NCBI GenBank assembly: GCA_947561715.1
Contig: OX387201.1
Span: forward strand, 5,536,001 to 5,600,000
Length of the DNA stretch: 64,000 bases
Direction of reading: 5' to 3'
DNA from: Ascidia mentula
Lineage: Eukaryota; Chordata; Ascidiacea; Phlebobranchia; Ascidiidae
In this document: positions 1-13,020 of the stretch, one piece after another
How positions within the stretch are numbered: position 1 is the stretch's first letter
Layout of the letters: every line of letters starts with the position of its first letter
Notes under the pieces: model-generated
What the model was told of the DNA's origin: nothing
Seen by the model: only the letters and a program-made list of their open reading frames with translations
Database searches by the model: none
Made by a program: the position numbers and the translations under genes

Positions 1-526
1 AAATGCTTGCCGATCCGTCGGCCGAAATAGCGGTGGCCCCGTGCACATTCACGGCATCGACCTCTTGATCGGTGTAGCCCGCCTTACCAGTAAATTTGCC
101 CTGCGCCGCCAAGTAACTGCCGGTGTCGGTAAATGCAAGGTGCTTTGTCATGGCGCCGTTGTCTTCAATCACGTCCGCGGCGATGGCGGACTTGCCGTTA
201 TTTTTAGCCTCTCCAGACGCTGCGGCACCCAGACTCTGGCCAGTCTTCGGCTTGACACCATTGTCATCCCCGCTGTAACCGGTAGTCGATGTGATAAAGC
301 TAGATCCCCCAAGAAGTACATCTGAGCCTGCTGTTCCAATTCCACTGGCAACTGCTTTGCCAACTCCTGGGAGTACATCTCCGCCGGATTTGGTTCCCGC
401 TCCGGCGCTTGCTTCGGCACCGATACCGATCGATGGCGTGCAACCCACCAAAAGTTCGTCTGTGAGGACGTTGTTCCAGCAGTAGTACCTGATGCAAGCT
501 GACTGGTCGTTCTTCACCTGACCTGG
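1..526 (-). other. Terminal exon in window: Gly/Ala/Ser-rich low-complexity segment
   Basis: One minus-strand frame is open over the whole exon. It joins in phase to the preceding Cys-rich exon at acceptor 527-528. After about 30 Cys-containing residues ([10 protein letters not shown]) it becomes rich in Gly, Ala, Ser, Thr and Asp with no Cys, for example [17 protein letters not shown] and, near the edge, [13 protein letters not shown]. Such composition is typical of silk-like or adhesive secreted proteins; that comparison is inference. Other frames here give shorter ORFs with no family features and are shadows. Confidence 0.7.
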
Positions 527-3500
527 CTGCAATGTTGTTGGAATATGAATGTTAAAATTTATTGTTAAATTTCAATATCGAGCAGAAAACTGTAAAACCC
601 TTTGCAAAAGCAACTTTCAAGAAATTGTTTACCTAAAGAGCATTGATGATTTAGAAAAAAATCTGGAACGATTTATTACATACTCTATACTATTTATGCA
701 TGACTGACAATTATTGTTATACTTCAGGCAAACAAATACCAAAAATATTTTTGTGCTCGGGTCACACATAAGCAATATTGTGAATCATGTGCAGTTACCC
801 CAAGAGTTTCTCCATCGGGCAACATGCAAAGACAATCTGCCGGTCTGACACAAGTTTTCGGATCGCGCAGCACGTAGTTGATAGGACAAGACACGCACTC
901 CTCGCCACAAGTGTCCACGCAGGAATCAGGTTCGTCAGCGAAGGTACACTGATAGGTCGCCGTGCGCCAAGCATGGCACACCTGGTTGCAACGGAAGGCG
1001 CACTTCACCATGTTCTGCTTCCCGCAGGTCTCTGCCGAAAATGTAAATCGTGGACAGTTACAAAGAAGCACTTGGAATTTCGCGTATATTAAAGCTCGGT
1101 AAAGTAACGTTACTCGTGTACCCAACATTTCAAAGCACCATAACACAACCATTTGGTTGAAAATATGTAAATATGTACCTTCTCACTAAAATATTTTTTT
1201 TACATGTGTGTGATGTTACTGACTAATTTTTCGCGGTGCTATTTCAAGTGAACAATCCAACAAAAACATTTTTTTAAAGAAGCAGAAACGAATACTCACC
1301 ACACATATTGTCGTAAAGATCATCGCACAAGGCTGGTGTCAGTTCAGCAGGTTTAAACTGGAATCCGCCGTATTCTGTCACGCCGCCAGCGAAGGCTCCT
1401 AAATCCCAAACATAAAATTCGATAACTAATTTCATACGCGTCAGTTAAAGTGAGTTATGTTGTCGCTGCAGGGAAAAAATATGCTGTTTTTTTTTGTTAA
1501 AATAGCAGTCATACCCATAGACGAGGACATGACCGGTACCAAATATTCTTTTTCACAAGCGAGCCCAAGACAGTGAACGTCGTGATCCATGCAGTAACTA
1601 AAAACATCAACGTGTATTCACAACAAATACGAAATAAGTAAACGAAATATAGAGATAGCAAATACAAGTAAACGAAACGTTGATATGAACGCTCACCAGC
1701 TTCTACACCCGTCAGACATGGAATCTATCTTTTCTCCGTCCGAGTACGCAACACCTTCGATGACCTTGCACACGCACGAGTCGACCGAAAGACAGACCTC
1801 GCCGTCCGCACTTGAGACCTTAGCAAAGCATAAACAGTGCAGATGTTTTTATTTCACTATACACACACTCCGCAATATTCTTTATATGGCTTTGGTGTGG
1901 TTCATTGCTTCCCTGTTTTTTTTTTATAATCGGTCAATGTGTTTGGTCGGGTGACGTATGTAACAGTTATCTTTTTCATAGCTCGTAGCGCCATTGGGGG
2001 TAGCCTATATATGCCTTATTGAAAAACCGTAAAAGTGATAAAAAAGTAAGTCGTTCTTTCCACGCAACACGTCCTTCGCGTTACTGGCACGCCAACATAT
2101 TCTCTCCCCTTAAAGAAAACACATTTGATCACTAAAGGCGTAAAAGAGATGGCGATAGAAACATGTGTTACAGTATCACATGGCCAACACGCCTATAAGC
2201 AAACGCTTTAAACAATCCTCAGAGTGGTTGAATATAGCCCACATACGTGGTGTATAACGCTTGTATTTGACCGGACGCATTTAACTGAATCCCCAAAACA
2301 TTATATTGGTCGCTTTCAAAATCACTTTATTAGCCCACAAATGTGTCGTATAAGCAATGTGTTCGAGCTTTACAAACTAACACAAGTCTTTCTTTTGCAA
2401 ACTCGCCCTTACCAGTCCGTCACCACATCCACAGCCTTCGACACACGAAAACTCGCAGGTGTTCTTGATCTTGCTGTACATGTTGTAGTTGGTACAGGTC
2501 TTGGGGCAAGCCGACATACACGGGGTGTAGTCGCGATTGGCACCCATACACATGAGAGCTGAGGAAAACAGAAAAAAACATTACATCTGCACATGGCGGG
2601 ACTTACCATTAAAGCAACGTAAACAAGCCCTTTCTATTACAAATGCCAGGTTCATACTCAGACAATTCAACGTGCTTTTGGTTATTTTTATTCGTGTTCT
2701 CTTGTCCTTTCCAACATTAGGCGGTAGGCGTTCACAACTTACGACAGAGACTCTGCGATCTCCAGTACACGTGGACTCCGTGTCGGTTGCACTCCTGGGC
2801 GTACGCATGAATGGCTGTACACAGACATTCACAGTCACCGCCCGAATCACAGGCACAAGCGTCGAATACACAAGCAGAATAGTAACTTCGTGGGTTTACT
2901 AAAGTGTGACAGGCCTGTGGAAGACATTGTAATTGGCTTAGGATAATTGCTCATGACATGTTTACAATCGCGCAAGTACAAACGATTTGCTCAATTAGGA
3001 GCATTTCAATGAAAAGCTAACTACAAAGGTTTGAATATTAGTTGGTTGTTTATATTCTAAACGCACCTCAAACAATTCTCCAGTAAGGACGGCGCACTTT
3101 CTCTCAGCCCAATACTTCCTGTGAGCGTTTACACCACACATGTCCTTTGGTACTTCTTCGGCATGGCTTCCGTTTAGGTAAGTCTAAATTAACAGAGTTT
3201 AAACCTTACTTAACGCGTATAAATTTAAATAAAAGAAAAAAATGGTCAACCATTTCTCGTTAATGGATTGACAAAATATACGTAAGACGCTAGTTTGGGC
3301 AAACGGTCGGGTGCAGCAATTTATTACATAAAGGCTGTGCAAATGCAAAACCTCACGTCATCCTGAAGGTACTGAATAATTGTCGGAACATACTGCATGT
3401 TCAGTTATACAACCACCCAAAGAAGGTGGCATTAAAATAAGCTTAACGCAGGCCTCAAATTTTCGTGAGGTGCTTTTGTGTTACTTGGCCACTGAGCTCA

Positions 3501-6500
3501 ACAAGTTAGGTGAAAGTTTACTTTTACCTTCCAAGTGTTGACAAACGAAATTTCACTGATCTCAATCATGTTTTGAGGATTCTTGAAGTCGTTGTTTTCA
3601 TTGTCATCAAAATCTCCGCAAAGACCTGATAAAAAGTCCGATGTCTTACTTAAAAATTTCGTCTTTTTTCAAGTTTCCTTACCTTCCACATTTCCCTTGT
3701 GCTCCGGATCAAGTCTCACCATCACGGTGGTGCCCTTGTCCCATTGCAGAGTGACTCCAATGTCTTTCGCTTTTACAAATACCCACAGGCCTACATAGGT
3801 AACTTCAAAACTGCCCACCTGCGGCATGAAAAATGTTTATGGATCTAATCTAATAAATAGAAAAGGTTTCGGCAACTTTCCCTACACAAAAGGTTATTGT
3901 CACACTTTGTTTTGCACAAAACGCGCACAATAGTGACACAATATCAATTATTCGACTTTGCTTAATTATGTCCTGCACATATAAAAGGCCTTGCCACACT
4001 ATACTCTTGCAATAATAAATGAGTGTCCGAATCTGTTGCTTGTATTGCGGTGGTTATCCATTCTTTAATTTAAAGTAAATTAAGTTAACCTTTTTCTCGG
4101 CAATAGCTTTCCCGCGAACGAGTTCGACGCTGTTTTCCTTCAACCTATCGCCATGGTTGATGGAGAATATCACGCGTTTGGAGCACGTTCCACCTTGGCT
4201 ACCGCAACCGATATTCTCAATTGAAATCTGTCCAAATAGAGGAAAAAACACGTTAAAAGCGCCGACCCTACAGGTTCCGCATGCAATGTAGTTGAAATCT
4301 CGCCTACCTGGAACGCATGTTCGCTTTCTTCAGTGGAACGGACGAAAGTGAAAACGTTGATGCCGTGAAACTGGTATTCCTTGCCATCGAAAGTTGTGTA
4401 ATGCGATTCGCCGAAAGCTCTACACATTCCCGCGCATTCGATTGTATCGCAGGACCACATTCCAGAAAGGCAACGACTGTCATTAAGCGCAAGTAAATAT
4501 AACCGGCAATTACGGACACAACATGGTAAACTAAAAAGGTATAAACTGACAAAAACATTCTAATAAATCAAATGCTTGTAACGGAAACACACACAATTTG
4601 ATTGATTGCAACACTTGCATATCGAGCGTGTATATAGGAGTATGAACAGAACCGGCCTTACCAAGTGTTGCAATCCTGTTGCATCACTTCGTTTTCTTGG
4701 TAGCTCCTTCCGCCATGGTAGCATGGACAGGATTTGGGAGTGACGCACTGGTTACATGTCACATCCCATACGAAGCCGTCCGAACACTGGCAGCCAGCCA
4801 CACACCTCTCAATCTAAATGATACAATTCAAGGTGCTGGTTATAGAACTAATTCTCATGTAGAAGGGATCAAACCTTTCTGTTGAGGGTAGGTAGATGCA
4901 TGTTGGTGCAAGTCCTGACATCAGGCTTCATGCAGCTTGTGAATTCCTCATTGAGGCTACATTTGGTCGTGACAGGGCAAATATTATCGGTACACGCCCA
5001 TTTGCCCCTGTGGCACTCGCTGTAAACACATATATTCACCGCTTTTAGTAACACGGTCGGAATAGCAAACGCCAAAGCATAACAAACAAGATACGTGGTA
5101 GTTTCGCACAGGCATTTACCACACGTTGCAGTCCTGCATTCTGGATTCTCCAGCTTGGTAAATGACCGCCTCGAACATGCAGTCGCATTGTGCTACTGCC
5201 ACACAGTTCTCGGAGTAATCGAAAACCTGCCCATGGGGAACAAACGTTCAGCAAACAGAAACCAGATAGGGTATAAACGGAGAGAAAGATATGTACCTGG
5301 CCATCTGGACAAGTACATCCTGGAACACATTGCTCTTCGCAAATGTAGCTGGTCTGCAGGGATCCACAAGAGGAACCACAGGCGTTGGCACATTCCTTGA
5401 AAATAGTGCCAGCTGGACATTCGATTTCGTCGGCTGCAAATCCCGTGTATTAGTTTCATCACTTTTATCAATAATAATTTACATCATTGTTAGTAACATG
5501 AACGATGTGGAATGATGTTAATATCAATTGTATATCATATCGTATACTCGTAACACTAAACACTAAAAATACAGATTACAGCAAACTACCATAAACGCGC
5601 ATCAAAAACAAGAAATTACACGCCACAAATTTAAATACTCGACAACAGCAAAGTTACCACATTCAGTGACGGTACTTCTCCAGTTTCCAAGTACAACCCC
5701 GAGCTTGGCGCAAGCCATCGAGTAGTCGGCAAGTGCACGACACTGTAGTTTGGTGTCTTCGGCGGAGCAGATGTCGTCCATGCATTGCGAGTAAAACAGC
5801 TTGTAGTTGACCACATCGTGGCATTCTGTGCAATATTTATTTCTTGAATTTCAACAAAAAAAACATAAACCATTGATTCTGCAAAGACCAAATGGTTGTT
5901 TGACTATAGGAAGGTTATTGCTTTACAGTCCACACATAGAGCATATTCGTTCTACAACCAAACGACATGTGAATTTCCAAAAGGTTAAAACTGTGGTTAT
6001 ATTGCGTCTTTGACCGCAGTAATGATAATGAGTTGTCGTCAATAGAATGATTGCAAGAATCTTATGTACTTACTTGTAAATGGAGCGGCGGTAATCACTT
6101 CACAGCTTTCGCGAGCTCTAGCTTTGAACGTACGTCGAATATCACAGGGAGCAGCAAGTATTATTGGGGTATCAGGGAACATACAATCTCCCACAGCCCT
6201 GATAAGCAAAAGATAATTCTGTGAGTTGCATGCAGATGGCCACTGTTTCGACGTATAAAGTCTCATCAGTGCAGCTGGCATCACTATTGGTGTTTTGCCG
6301 GCCAAACGGCAAAGACAATTCATTAAAAACCAAAACAATTCAAAACTGTAAACCAAAACTTTGCTTTCGATCAAATACTTTTTTCCATGCCACGCTTTGG
6401 TTTCGGACAAGAAACTCATAAAAAATATAAATTCCTATTTTGCAGTCCTTACCGGAGGACGAGGTGAAAAATATACGACATAACGAAAAACTGCATCACT

Positions 6501-9500
6501 GCGAAAGACTGTATACGGTAGAAATTCACGTAAACAAAGGCCGAGACCTTGAACATACTAACAAAATTGCCAGAGGAGCTTTTGAGTTAAGTAGAAATTC
6601 ACCATTCGTCTCCGAAATCGTTGGCGTTCGCAGCCAAGTCTCCTCTTGGCGTGAGGAAATCGTCAGTGGTTTGAGCGTTGAAATTTCCACACATTCCCGC
6701 CATCTTTGAGCACAGGTCAGGTTTTGAGCGAATGTAGATGCTGTCTTTGCCGTCGAAGAGGATCGTCAAACCGCTGTTGATGGTGACCTGCAACATCAAA
6801 GTATCGCTTAAAAACCAAAACTTCTCACCACTGATGAATTCAACATGCAACAATTAACAAATTTTTAAAACAAAACCTTCATATTCAATTCACTTTATGT
6901 GGGGATTACCTTGAACCGGTGAGTTGTGACTTTTTCCATGGCGTAAAAGTAGTTGTGGTGTGGAAGGATCACGTCCTTGCCGTTCACCTCAACCCTGCCG
7001 TTATGAAGAATCTCCGCGCGGTCACCGTTAATCATCACTTTCAGACCACGGTCGCAGTTGAAACCTCTGCAGAGTCGACATCACCATGACAAATATTCAC
7101 ATTTATAAATTTTAAACAAATTATCTAAGAGCAAACCTAAGTCATTTGTCTTTCAGTTGTTTTAGATACATATATTTCTATACGAATAAGCGTTGTTTTT
7201 GGTGATACTGATGATGTCGAATTATAGGCGAAATATATATTTCTAAAACAACTAAAAAACAAAGGACTTAGGTTTGCTCTTAGATAACTTGTTAAAAAAT
7301 CAGATACCAAGTTTTTGTTACCATAATACTGTCGGGAGAATCCCATACATGTTTTAAGAGTTATAATTTTAAATTAATGAACTTGTTTTTCAGTTTCAAC
7401 CAACAAAGCGACGTTGGTTGTGAAAACAGAACCTCAAGATGCAATGAAAACCATTTACGTGCAAGTGTTGATTAGTTGAACTTCGAATGCGATATCCTGC
7501 ATTCCCTCGCTCCTGGCCAGTATGTAGTTGCATCTGCCGTTGAAATCAAAGCTCTTCCCATCGAACGATGTGTAGTGGTTACCCACTGCCTTGCACACCG
7601 AGTCACAAACATTCTTCGTGCAAACCCAACGTCCACGCGCGCAAACGCTGTTTAAAATATTAGTATAAATTCCTGTGATGAGGCGGTGCATTCATGCCCT
7701 TAAGAATATGTCTAGAATTAAGTTTCAAAAATTATACTATTTGATATAAAAAGAATTTAAAACTGTATGCTTTTCATCATGTGGTTAAAATAATACGAAT
7801 TTTTATACTACTTCATAAAGCGGGCACTATATACCCCACGCTGGAAAACACATTGGTTTATTTCTCGGAAATCAAATCGTTGCAATAAAACAAATGACCT
7901 ATATAGATTATTCTGTTACTGATTTAATTTGCGTCTTTGGCGGTAATTACAATAAAGTTCATATGCATACCATCTGTTGCAATCCAATCTGATCTTGGAT
8001 CCTGGCGAGTACTCTTGTCTGCCATACTGGCAAGGGCACTCATAGCGTGAGACGCAAGTTCCGTTGTGGAGATATTGGCCTGCGCACAAGATACTCATTG
8101 ATTGTGGAGTTGTGGCAATCATCACAACCCTTTGGAGTTATGTCATGTGATATTTATGTAGCAAAGCACACCTTCTGGGCAGTGGCATCCCTCAATGCAG
8201 TGATCGTTTTCGCAGTTGTAGCTCGTGTCGTAGCAGGTTTTGGGACATGACGAGCCGCAAACGTCGTAGCACAGATTATCCGGACACGTGATGGCTGCAA
8301 GAGCACGTAAACTTGTAAACAAATGTGCACAAATCATCAGAAATCACCTATCTTTAGACACTTTAAAAAACAACAGTACTTGTTTGTGCACTGTTTTGCA
8401 AAGCGACTGACATTTATATTTGAACGAGTTTTCGCGAGCTTGATCTCGCTTCCTCGGGTGCTGCAAGATTTTGCTTATCAAAACAGTGCACCAGCCAGTA
8501 CTATATAGTTATAGACCAGAGACTGACACGGCGCATTGAAGAAATTAAAAAAAACAACAGATAAGCATTTGTATGAAGCACTTACCGCATCTTCCCTTTT
8601 CGCGCCAATCAACGATCACTCCGTGGCGGGAGCACTCGCGGAAGTAGGCAGACATTGATTTGCACACTGTGTCGTCATCTCCACTCCAACAAACGTCCTC
8701 CTTACACGCTTCGAAGTATGGCGCCGGGTTCACAACCTATTATAACGCTTTCAGTGAACATTTTGTGCGTGATTTTGGCTGACAGTCGACTCACGTAACG
8801 GCATTTTGTTTCCATGATATACTTGCAACCTTGCAGCGCCTTGCCGAGGATTTTTTTCGACTCCGGAGTTGCTTTGGAACAGAAAGTTTTGCTCTCCGTC
8901 TTCTTGCAGTCTGAAGGGGACGTTGGTGAGTTTTAGGGAAGGAGGAATTTCTCACTTATCGGTAATTTAATCAAAGAGAATGAAGCGAGCTTTTTGCTCT
9001 TTACTGGGAACGCAACCGAAGTTTTGTACGGAAAACACTTTAATAAAAAGATTGCTAAAAGGTACCAAAGTGAAGTTACCATATCTCATTATGTTTAACA
9101 TACTCCTAGAATATATTCTTTAGGTGCTTAATCTTTCGCCAGAGAGAATAGATAGATTTGTGCATTGTGTTGCCTTACCGCCCACAGCCCACGATTCGAC
9201 AAACTCGATCACGTGCGTTGAAATTGCTCCGTTCTTCTTGGTGAAGTCATTTTGGTGATTTTCATCATAGGAACCACAAAGACCTTGTGTACGACGTTCT
9301 TGATCCTCGCCCACCTTAGTACGATAAAAGCTTTGTTTGAATCGGAAAAAAGTGCAAAAAAACTTTAAAGAAACCAGTTAAATTATTTGAAGTTTAACGA
9401 AATCTTTACGTTTTCGCCAGTCGTGGGCAATATTAGCCTAAAAGCCTTTTCCTATTCCCGAGTAAAACAAAACACTTACTCGGATGAAGACTGATTCGAG

Positions 9501-12500
9501 GCCGTCCCATTTAACATAGAGATCACTCTCGGGATCTCGCACCACGATGAAGTCGGCAACTCTCTGGATGAGGACTCCCGACATGGACGCGGGAAGAGCA
9601 AGTTTCGATTCATCCACGAATGCTCCTGGTGTTCCGTCAAGTGGGTCCGACTTGAGCTCAATTTGCAGATCGCCAACATAGATCGAGAGACTCCTGTTGG
9701 TGGAAGTTTTAAATGTGTTATTTTCTATTATTTTTCGCGACCATTTCAGGGTGTGCTGTGACGTATCAATCGCGAAAGGTCACGTGATGAAGCAACAAGC
9801 AGTGGAACGTACAACGTACGTCACAGAACGTGCAAGGCGGCATTAAACGAAAGGGATTGTTCGATTACAACGGTTCCGTGTAACGCGGAAAGGACATAAC
9901 TACAAGTGTTCTTCAAGCCTTGTGTTCCAAAAAGTAATTTAGTGTACCAGCTTTAGTTGGTACAAGAGCTACTTTGGAATCATAAACATTTTCATGGATG
10001 AAAATCAAACTGCCAATGCAAATTGTAATATAACTTTGGTGAGTTTTGCACAAAAGCACTGCTTTGGTTTTAACAAATTACTGACAATGGTTCGTATACC
10101 TCTTGCAACCGTCGGTCATGCAACCGTGCTCGTTGTGCAAGTGTACTGTGAAAAAGTGGTCGGTATCCTCCACCAACACGTAACTGCAGTCACCCTGGAA
10201 GCGATAGACTGTTCCATCGAAAGTGCGATAGTGATGTTGTCCCCACGTCATACAATAACCGGTCTGCTCAACTGGAACGTTGTCGCGGGTGTAGATGCCG
10301 GTGGTAGCGGCGAGGCCCACTGGGTCGATCGGATCGTCGGTCACTGAAAGATACAAGTTGTAGAATTTGGCTTTCATGAGTTGAGTTTTAGGTTTCGACG
10401 AACAAACTTAAAAAAATGAGAATGCTACCTTGGATATTAAAAATCCAAAATAACTCACAAAGATTGACGGACGATCGGCGTCAGCATAGATAACACAATT
10501 TTTGAATTCTAAAATTTGCTGTTTGGAAAAGTGTCTTTTTTTAATGATTGCTTTTCTGTTTTTTCGCCGCGATCCAACTGCATTATTTGATGTGACATGG
10601 CTGCTACGTGGACAGTAAAATTGGGTAAGGTTCAAAGCCTTTATAAAACATTGAACACCAAAAAAAAAAACTCAATAGCGAATGCTGCAGCTAAGAAATT
10701 TTATTCAATTGAAATTAATTTGATCCCAAACTCCAGTAAAAACTTACGCATGCAACTTGGCCTCTCAAAGGGCATCCATTTTCCCAGTGTGCAAGTATAG
10801 TAGCCATCCTCTGGTTCATCAACCAGGGCATAGCCAGTCTTACACGACGGTTGGCATCTATGTTCCTCATCGACTATGCGGCAATTGATGTAGCCATTCA
10901 CTGGCGCTTCCAAGTTGTTGCAGCTGTAGAAATTGAAATTTAAATAAAAGCTATGTAAGTTTTTAGTTGTACTGGGATATAGTTTACTAACTGTAGGCTA
11001 AAAAGCCTTTAGAACTTTTGGCATAAACTGTTGTATATGTACGCTGTTTTTGAAAAGATAAACGGAATTTTCCACATTAAACATTGTTGCATTACTCTAA
11101 AAAATGAAGACAATTCTTTCGCACTTTAACAAAAACAAAAGCAACACATCAATCGAAATGTAACAAAAGATACTGTCAGCGATTTACAAGTTCATAGTTA
11201 CCAACCTTGCCTCGCCGAAAATACAACTTGGAAAGCGGTTCGCTTGTGGGAGGGAGGGCGACCATTCGCCGTTGTCGAGGTCGCACATGTACAAGTGCGT
11301 GTGTTCGGTTCTGTAACCAGCGTCACAGCTCACTGAACACAGCATGTTGCCTCCGACCTTCTCACACTCCACGCTGCCTTGCGTTGGGTGTTTGGCCTCA
11401 CAGAGCGACTCTGGAGAAAAGACAGTGATCATAATTTTGTTCAAGAAAGGAAAACAACTCATTTCCTTGCTGTAAAGAATATTTGATTGGATTGTTTGGC
11501 CTAACAGTGAGCTTGAGTGAGCTTGCAATAAAAGTAATTGCTGGACATAGTTTTGCTTTGTCCGCAAGAATATGTTCATGATACATCAAAAGGGTGAAAA
11601 CCTATTGCTGCACGAAATCGAAATGTACTAATAACAATTTCACCACCAAGTTCAAGCTAATGCATGTCAATTGAGAAACATAATGTAACTTTTATGTGCA
11701 ACCAGGGGTGACTACAAGCCTTACTTTTGCACGACGGAAATCGCTTTCCCAGTGACCAGTAGCCATCGATGAATTCGTTTACGATCGCTTCACCTATGCC
11801 CGCTCCGCTTTTGAACATGAATCCCGACTTGCATTTGGCGCTGCAAGACCTACATCAAACAAGAAGTAAGTTAGGACATGTATGTTGCTGTTGAGAAGAA
11901 AGTGGATTATGGACGTACGTGATCCCATTTATTGATGTACATTCCACCTCTCCATTGATTGGTGGCTCAAGGTCGGCTGTTGGAGCGTAACAATAATATA
12001 GGTGTTAAAGTGGAATAACTTGTTTAATAAATGTGTTAAGTGGACCAAACTTAGAAAGACTGTATTTCAGGTAAGTAAATATAGAGTATTTGAAACTATG
12101 CTTCAGTTAGCTATAGGTAGCCATTTTGTTTTCAGACCATTTGGTACTTCGTCTCGGCGCACGCAATCAACGCGCTCCATCGAGAAACTTCGTTGTGACG
12201 TCACAATAATCATATCGCGTTGAAGTGGGAACAAGTGGCGATATAATAATTAGGGTCGCCAGGGCAACGGTTCTTTCGAAAACGATTGCTTCGACATTGC
12301 GTAACAATATTTCCACGTTAATAATTGCACAATTATCGATTGTTTTTTCGCACAGGATTTTTGAGGAAAATAGTTTTTAAATATTTTACACAATATCCAA
12401 CCATACTTACGTCCTGGGGAATATTTCGGGGGGTCGTAATCCTTAGCTGAAAAATTTCCACAACAGGGTTTTGAATATGTAAGGACACGTGCAATTTTTA

Positions 12501-12875
12501 AAAATAAATACGCCAGTTTCGGCAAGATTTTGCATGAAATTTTTTTTGTATAAACTAATTTAAAGTTTACAAACTTTTGTCAGAAATAAGTAATAAACCA
12601 CTTGATATAATAAAATTTAAAAAAGAATTACAAAAATTCGACTCACAATTTTCGAAAGCGGTGCTGCAACAAAATAGAGCGGCGTTAGTAAAACACATAA
12701 AAACATTTACAACGCTTTCAAAATAAACCATGACATGTGGTGAACAAAAACTACATTTCTAATCTGCCTACCAGCAATATTCGCAAAATTAAAACAGGCA
12801 AAAATGAATCCCATACCTGTGGGGAGCAGCTCCGCATAGTAACAGTAGTGATAAGGTAATGGCAGGAAATGCCAT
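1..12875 (-). CDS. Secreted multidomain sushi / von Willebrand factor D protein (3' end outside window)
   Basis: Extracellular protein of the mucin/zonadhesin/SCO-spondin class, about 1,724 residues in the window over 35 exons: 12875-12817, 12663-12647, 12446-12411, 11976-11919, 11849-11725, 11410-11206, 10923-10748, 10343-10100, 9693-9480, 9314-9179, 8910-8795, 8736-8586, 8294-8172, 8079-7971, 7647-7459, 7066-6910, 6787-6603, 6198-6074, 5825-5658, 5433-5297, 5226-5120, 5019-4875, 4813-4662, 4476-4308, 4227-4090, 3818-3683, 3625-3528, 3183-3067, 2914-2743, 2558-2413, 1818-1697, 1597-1515, 1398-1300, 1031-799, 526-1. All junctions keep frame. It starts with signal peptide [19 protein letters not shown]. 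Order: three sushi domains (about 39-225), VWD-C8-TIL (226-590), VWD-C8-TIL (590-946), an extra TIL-like unit, VWD-C8-TIL (1045-1438), a Cys-rich unit, then a Gly/Ala/Ser-rich stretch. Adhesive, mucus or egg-coat roles are all possible; no vertebrate orthologue is claimed. Confidence 0.85.
1515..4476 (-). other. Third VWD-C8-TIL assembly
   Basis: VWD3 lies on exons 4476-4308, 4227-4090, 3818-3683 and 3625-3528 (start [16 protein letters not shown], signature [14 protein letters not shown]). C8 is on 3183-3067 and 2914-2743. The TIL/VWC-like part is on 2558-2413, 1818-1697 and 1597-1515. VWD3 uses four exons where VWD1 and VWD2 use three. Confidence 0.8.
5120..7647 (-). other. Second VWD-C8-TIL assembly
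   Basis: VWD2 lies on exons 7647-7459, 7066-6910 and 6787-6603 (start [17 protein letters not shown], signature [14 protein letters not shown]). C8 is on 6198-6074 and 5825-5658. TIL is on 5433-5297 and 5226-5120. Exons 5019-4875 and 4813-4662 add a further TIL-like unit before VWD3, so the repeat is not a plain triplication. Confidence 0.82.
7110..7300. repeat. Hairpin MITE-like element in an intron of the VWD gene
   Basis: Within the 7067-7458 intron, about 65 bp around 7121-7190 reappears inverted at about 7222-7288. Both outer arms read TTATCTAAGAGCAAACCTAA. The arms differ at a few positions and enclose a short A+T-rich centre. There is no coding capacity. The structure is that of a palindromic MITE; the family is not identified. 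Confidence 0.7.
7971..10343 (-). other. First VWD-C8-TIL assembly
   Basis: VWD1 spans exons 10343-10100, 9693-9480 and 9314-9179. It opens with [15 protein letters not shown] and closes with the family signature [15 protein letters not shown]8 is on exons 8910-8795 and 8736-8586 ([16 protein letters not shown]). The TIL unit is on 8294-8172 and 8079-7971, with the CHCPEG type of cysteine spacing. Confidence 0.82.
10748..11976 (-). other. Exons coding three sushi (CCP) domains
   Basis: Four exons encode about residues 39-225. Each unit shows the sushi pattern of four cysteines with a conserved G and W: CCP1 is split between 11976-11919 and 11849-11725, CCP2 is exon 11410-11206, and CCP3 is exon 10923-10748 with the start [14 protein letters not shown]. 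The donor of the CCP2 exon is ambiguous by a few bases; ending at 11206 (AAG before GTTGGT) is the choice that keeps CCP3 in frame. Confidence 0.8.
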
Positions 12876-13012
12876 GGCGCTCCTTCTGCGCTCCTTGTAT
12901 CAGTTGTCCTTACCGCTATGCCGTATCTGCTTTCTTGTGTTAGCCACTCAAAGCAGCAATAAGTCGCTTCCTGTTTGGAAGCTTCTGTAACCGAAATCAC
13001 CCGGTGGGCGAA

Positions 13013-13020
13013 CTTTTATA
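13013..13020 (-). promoter_or_regulatory. TATA box of the VWD gene
   Basis: The minus strand reads GGGTATAAAAGTTCG here, 138 bp upstream of the signal-peptide ATG at 12875. A start site about 30 bp downstream would leave roughly 110 nt of 5' UTR. This is the clearest core promoter in the window. Confidence 0.6.

Noticed and set aside
5193-5471. Alternative frames across VWD exons
   Set aside because: They cross the splice sites of the Cys-patterned frame and lack its domain signatures.
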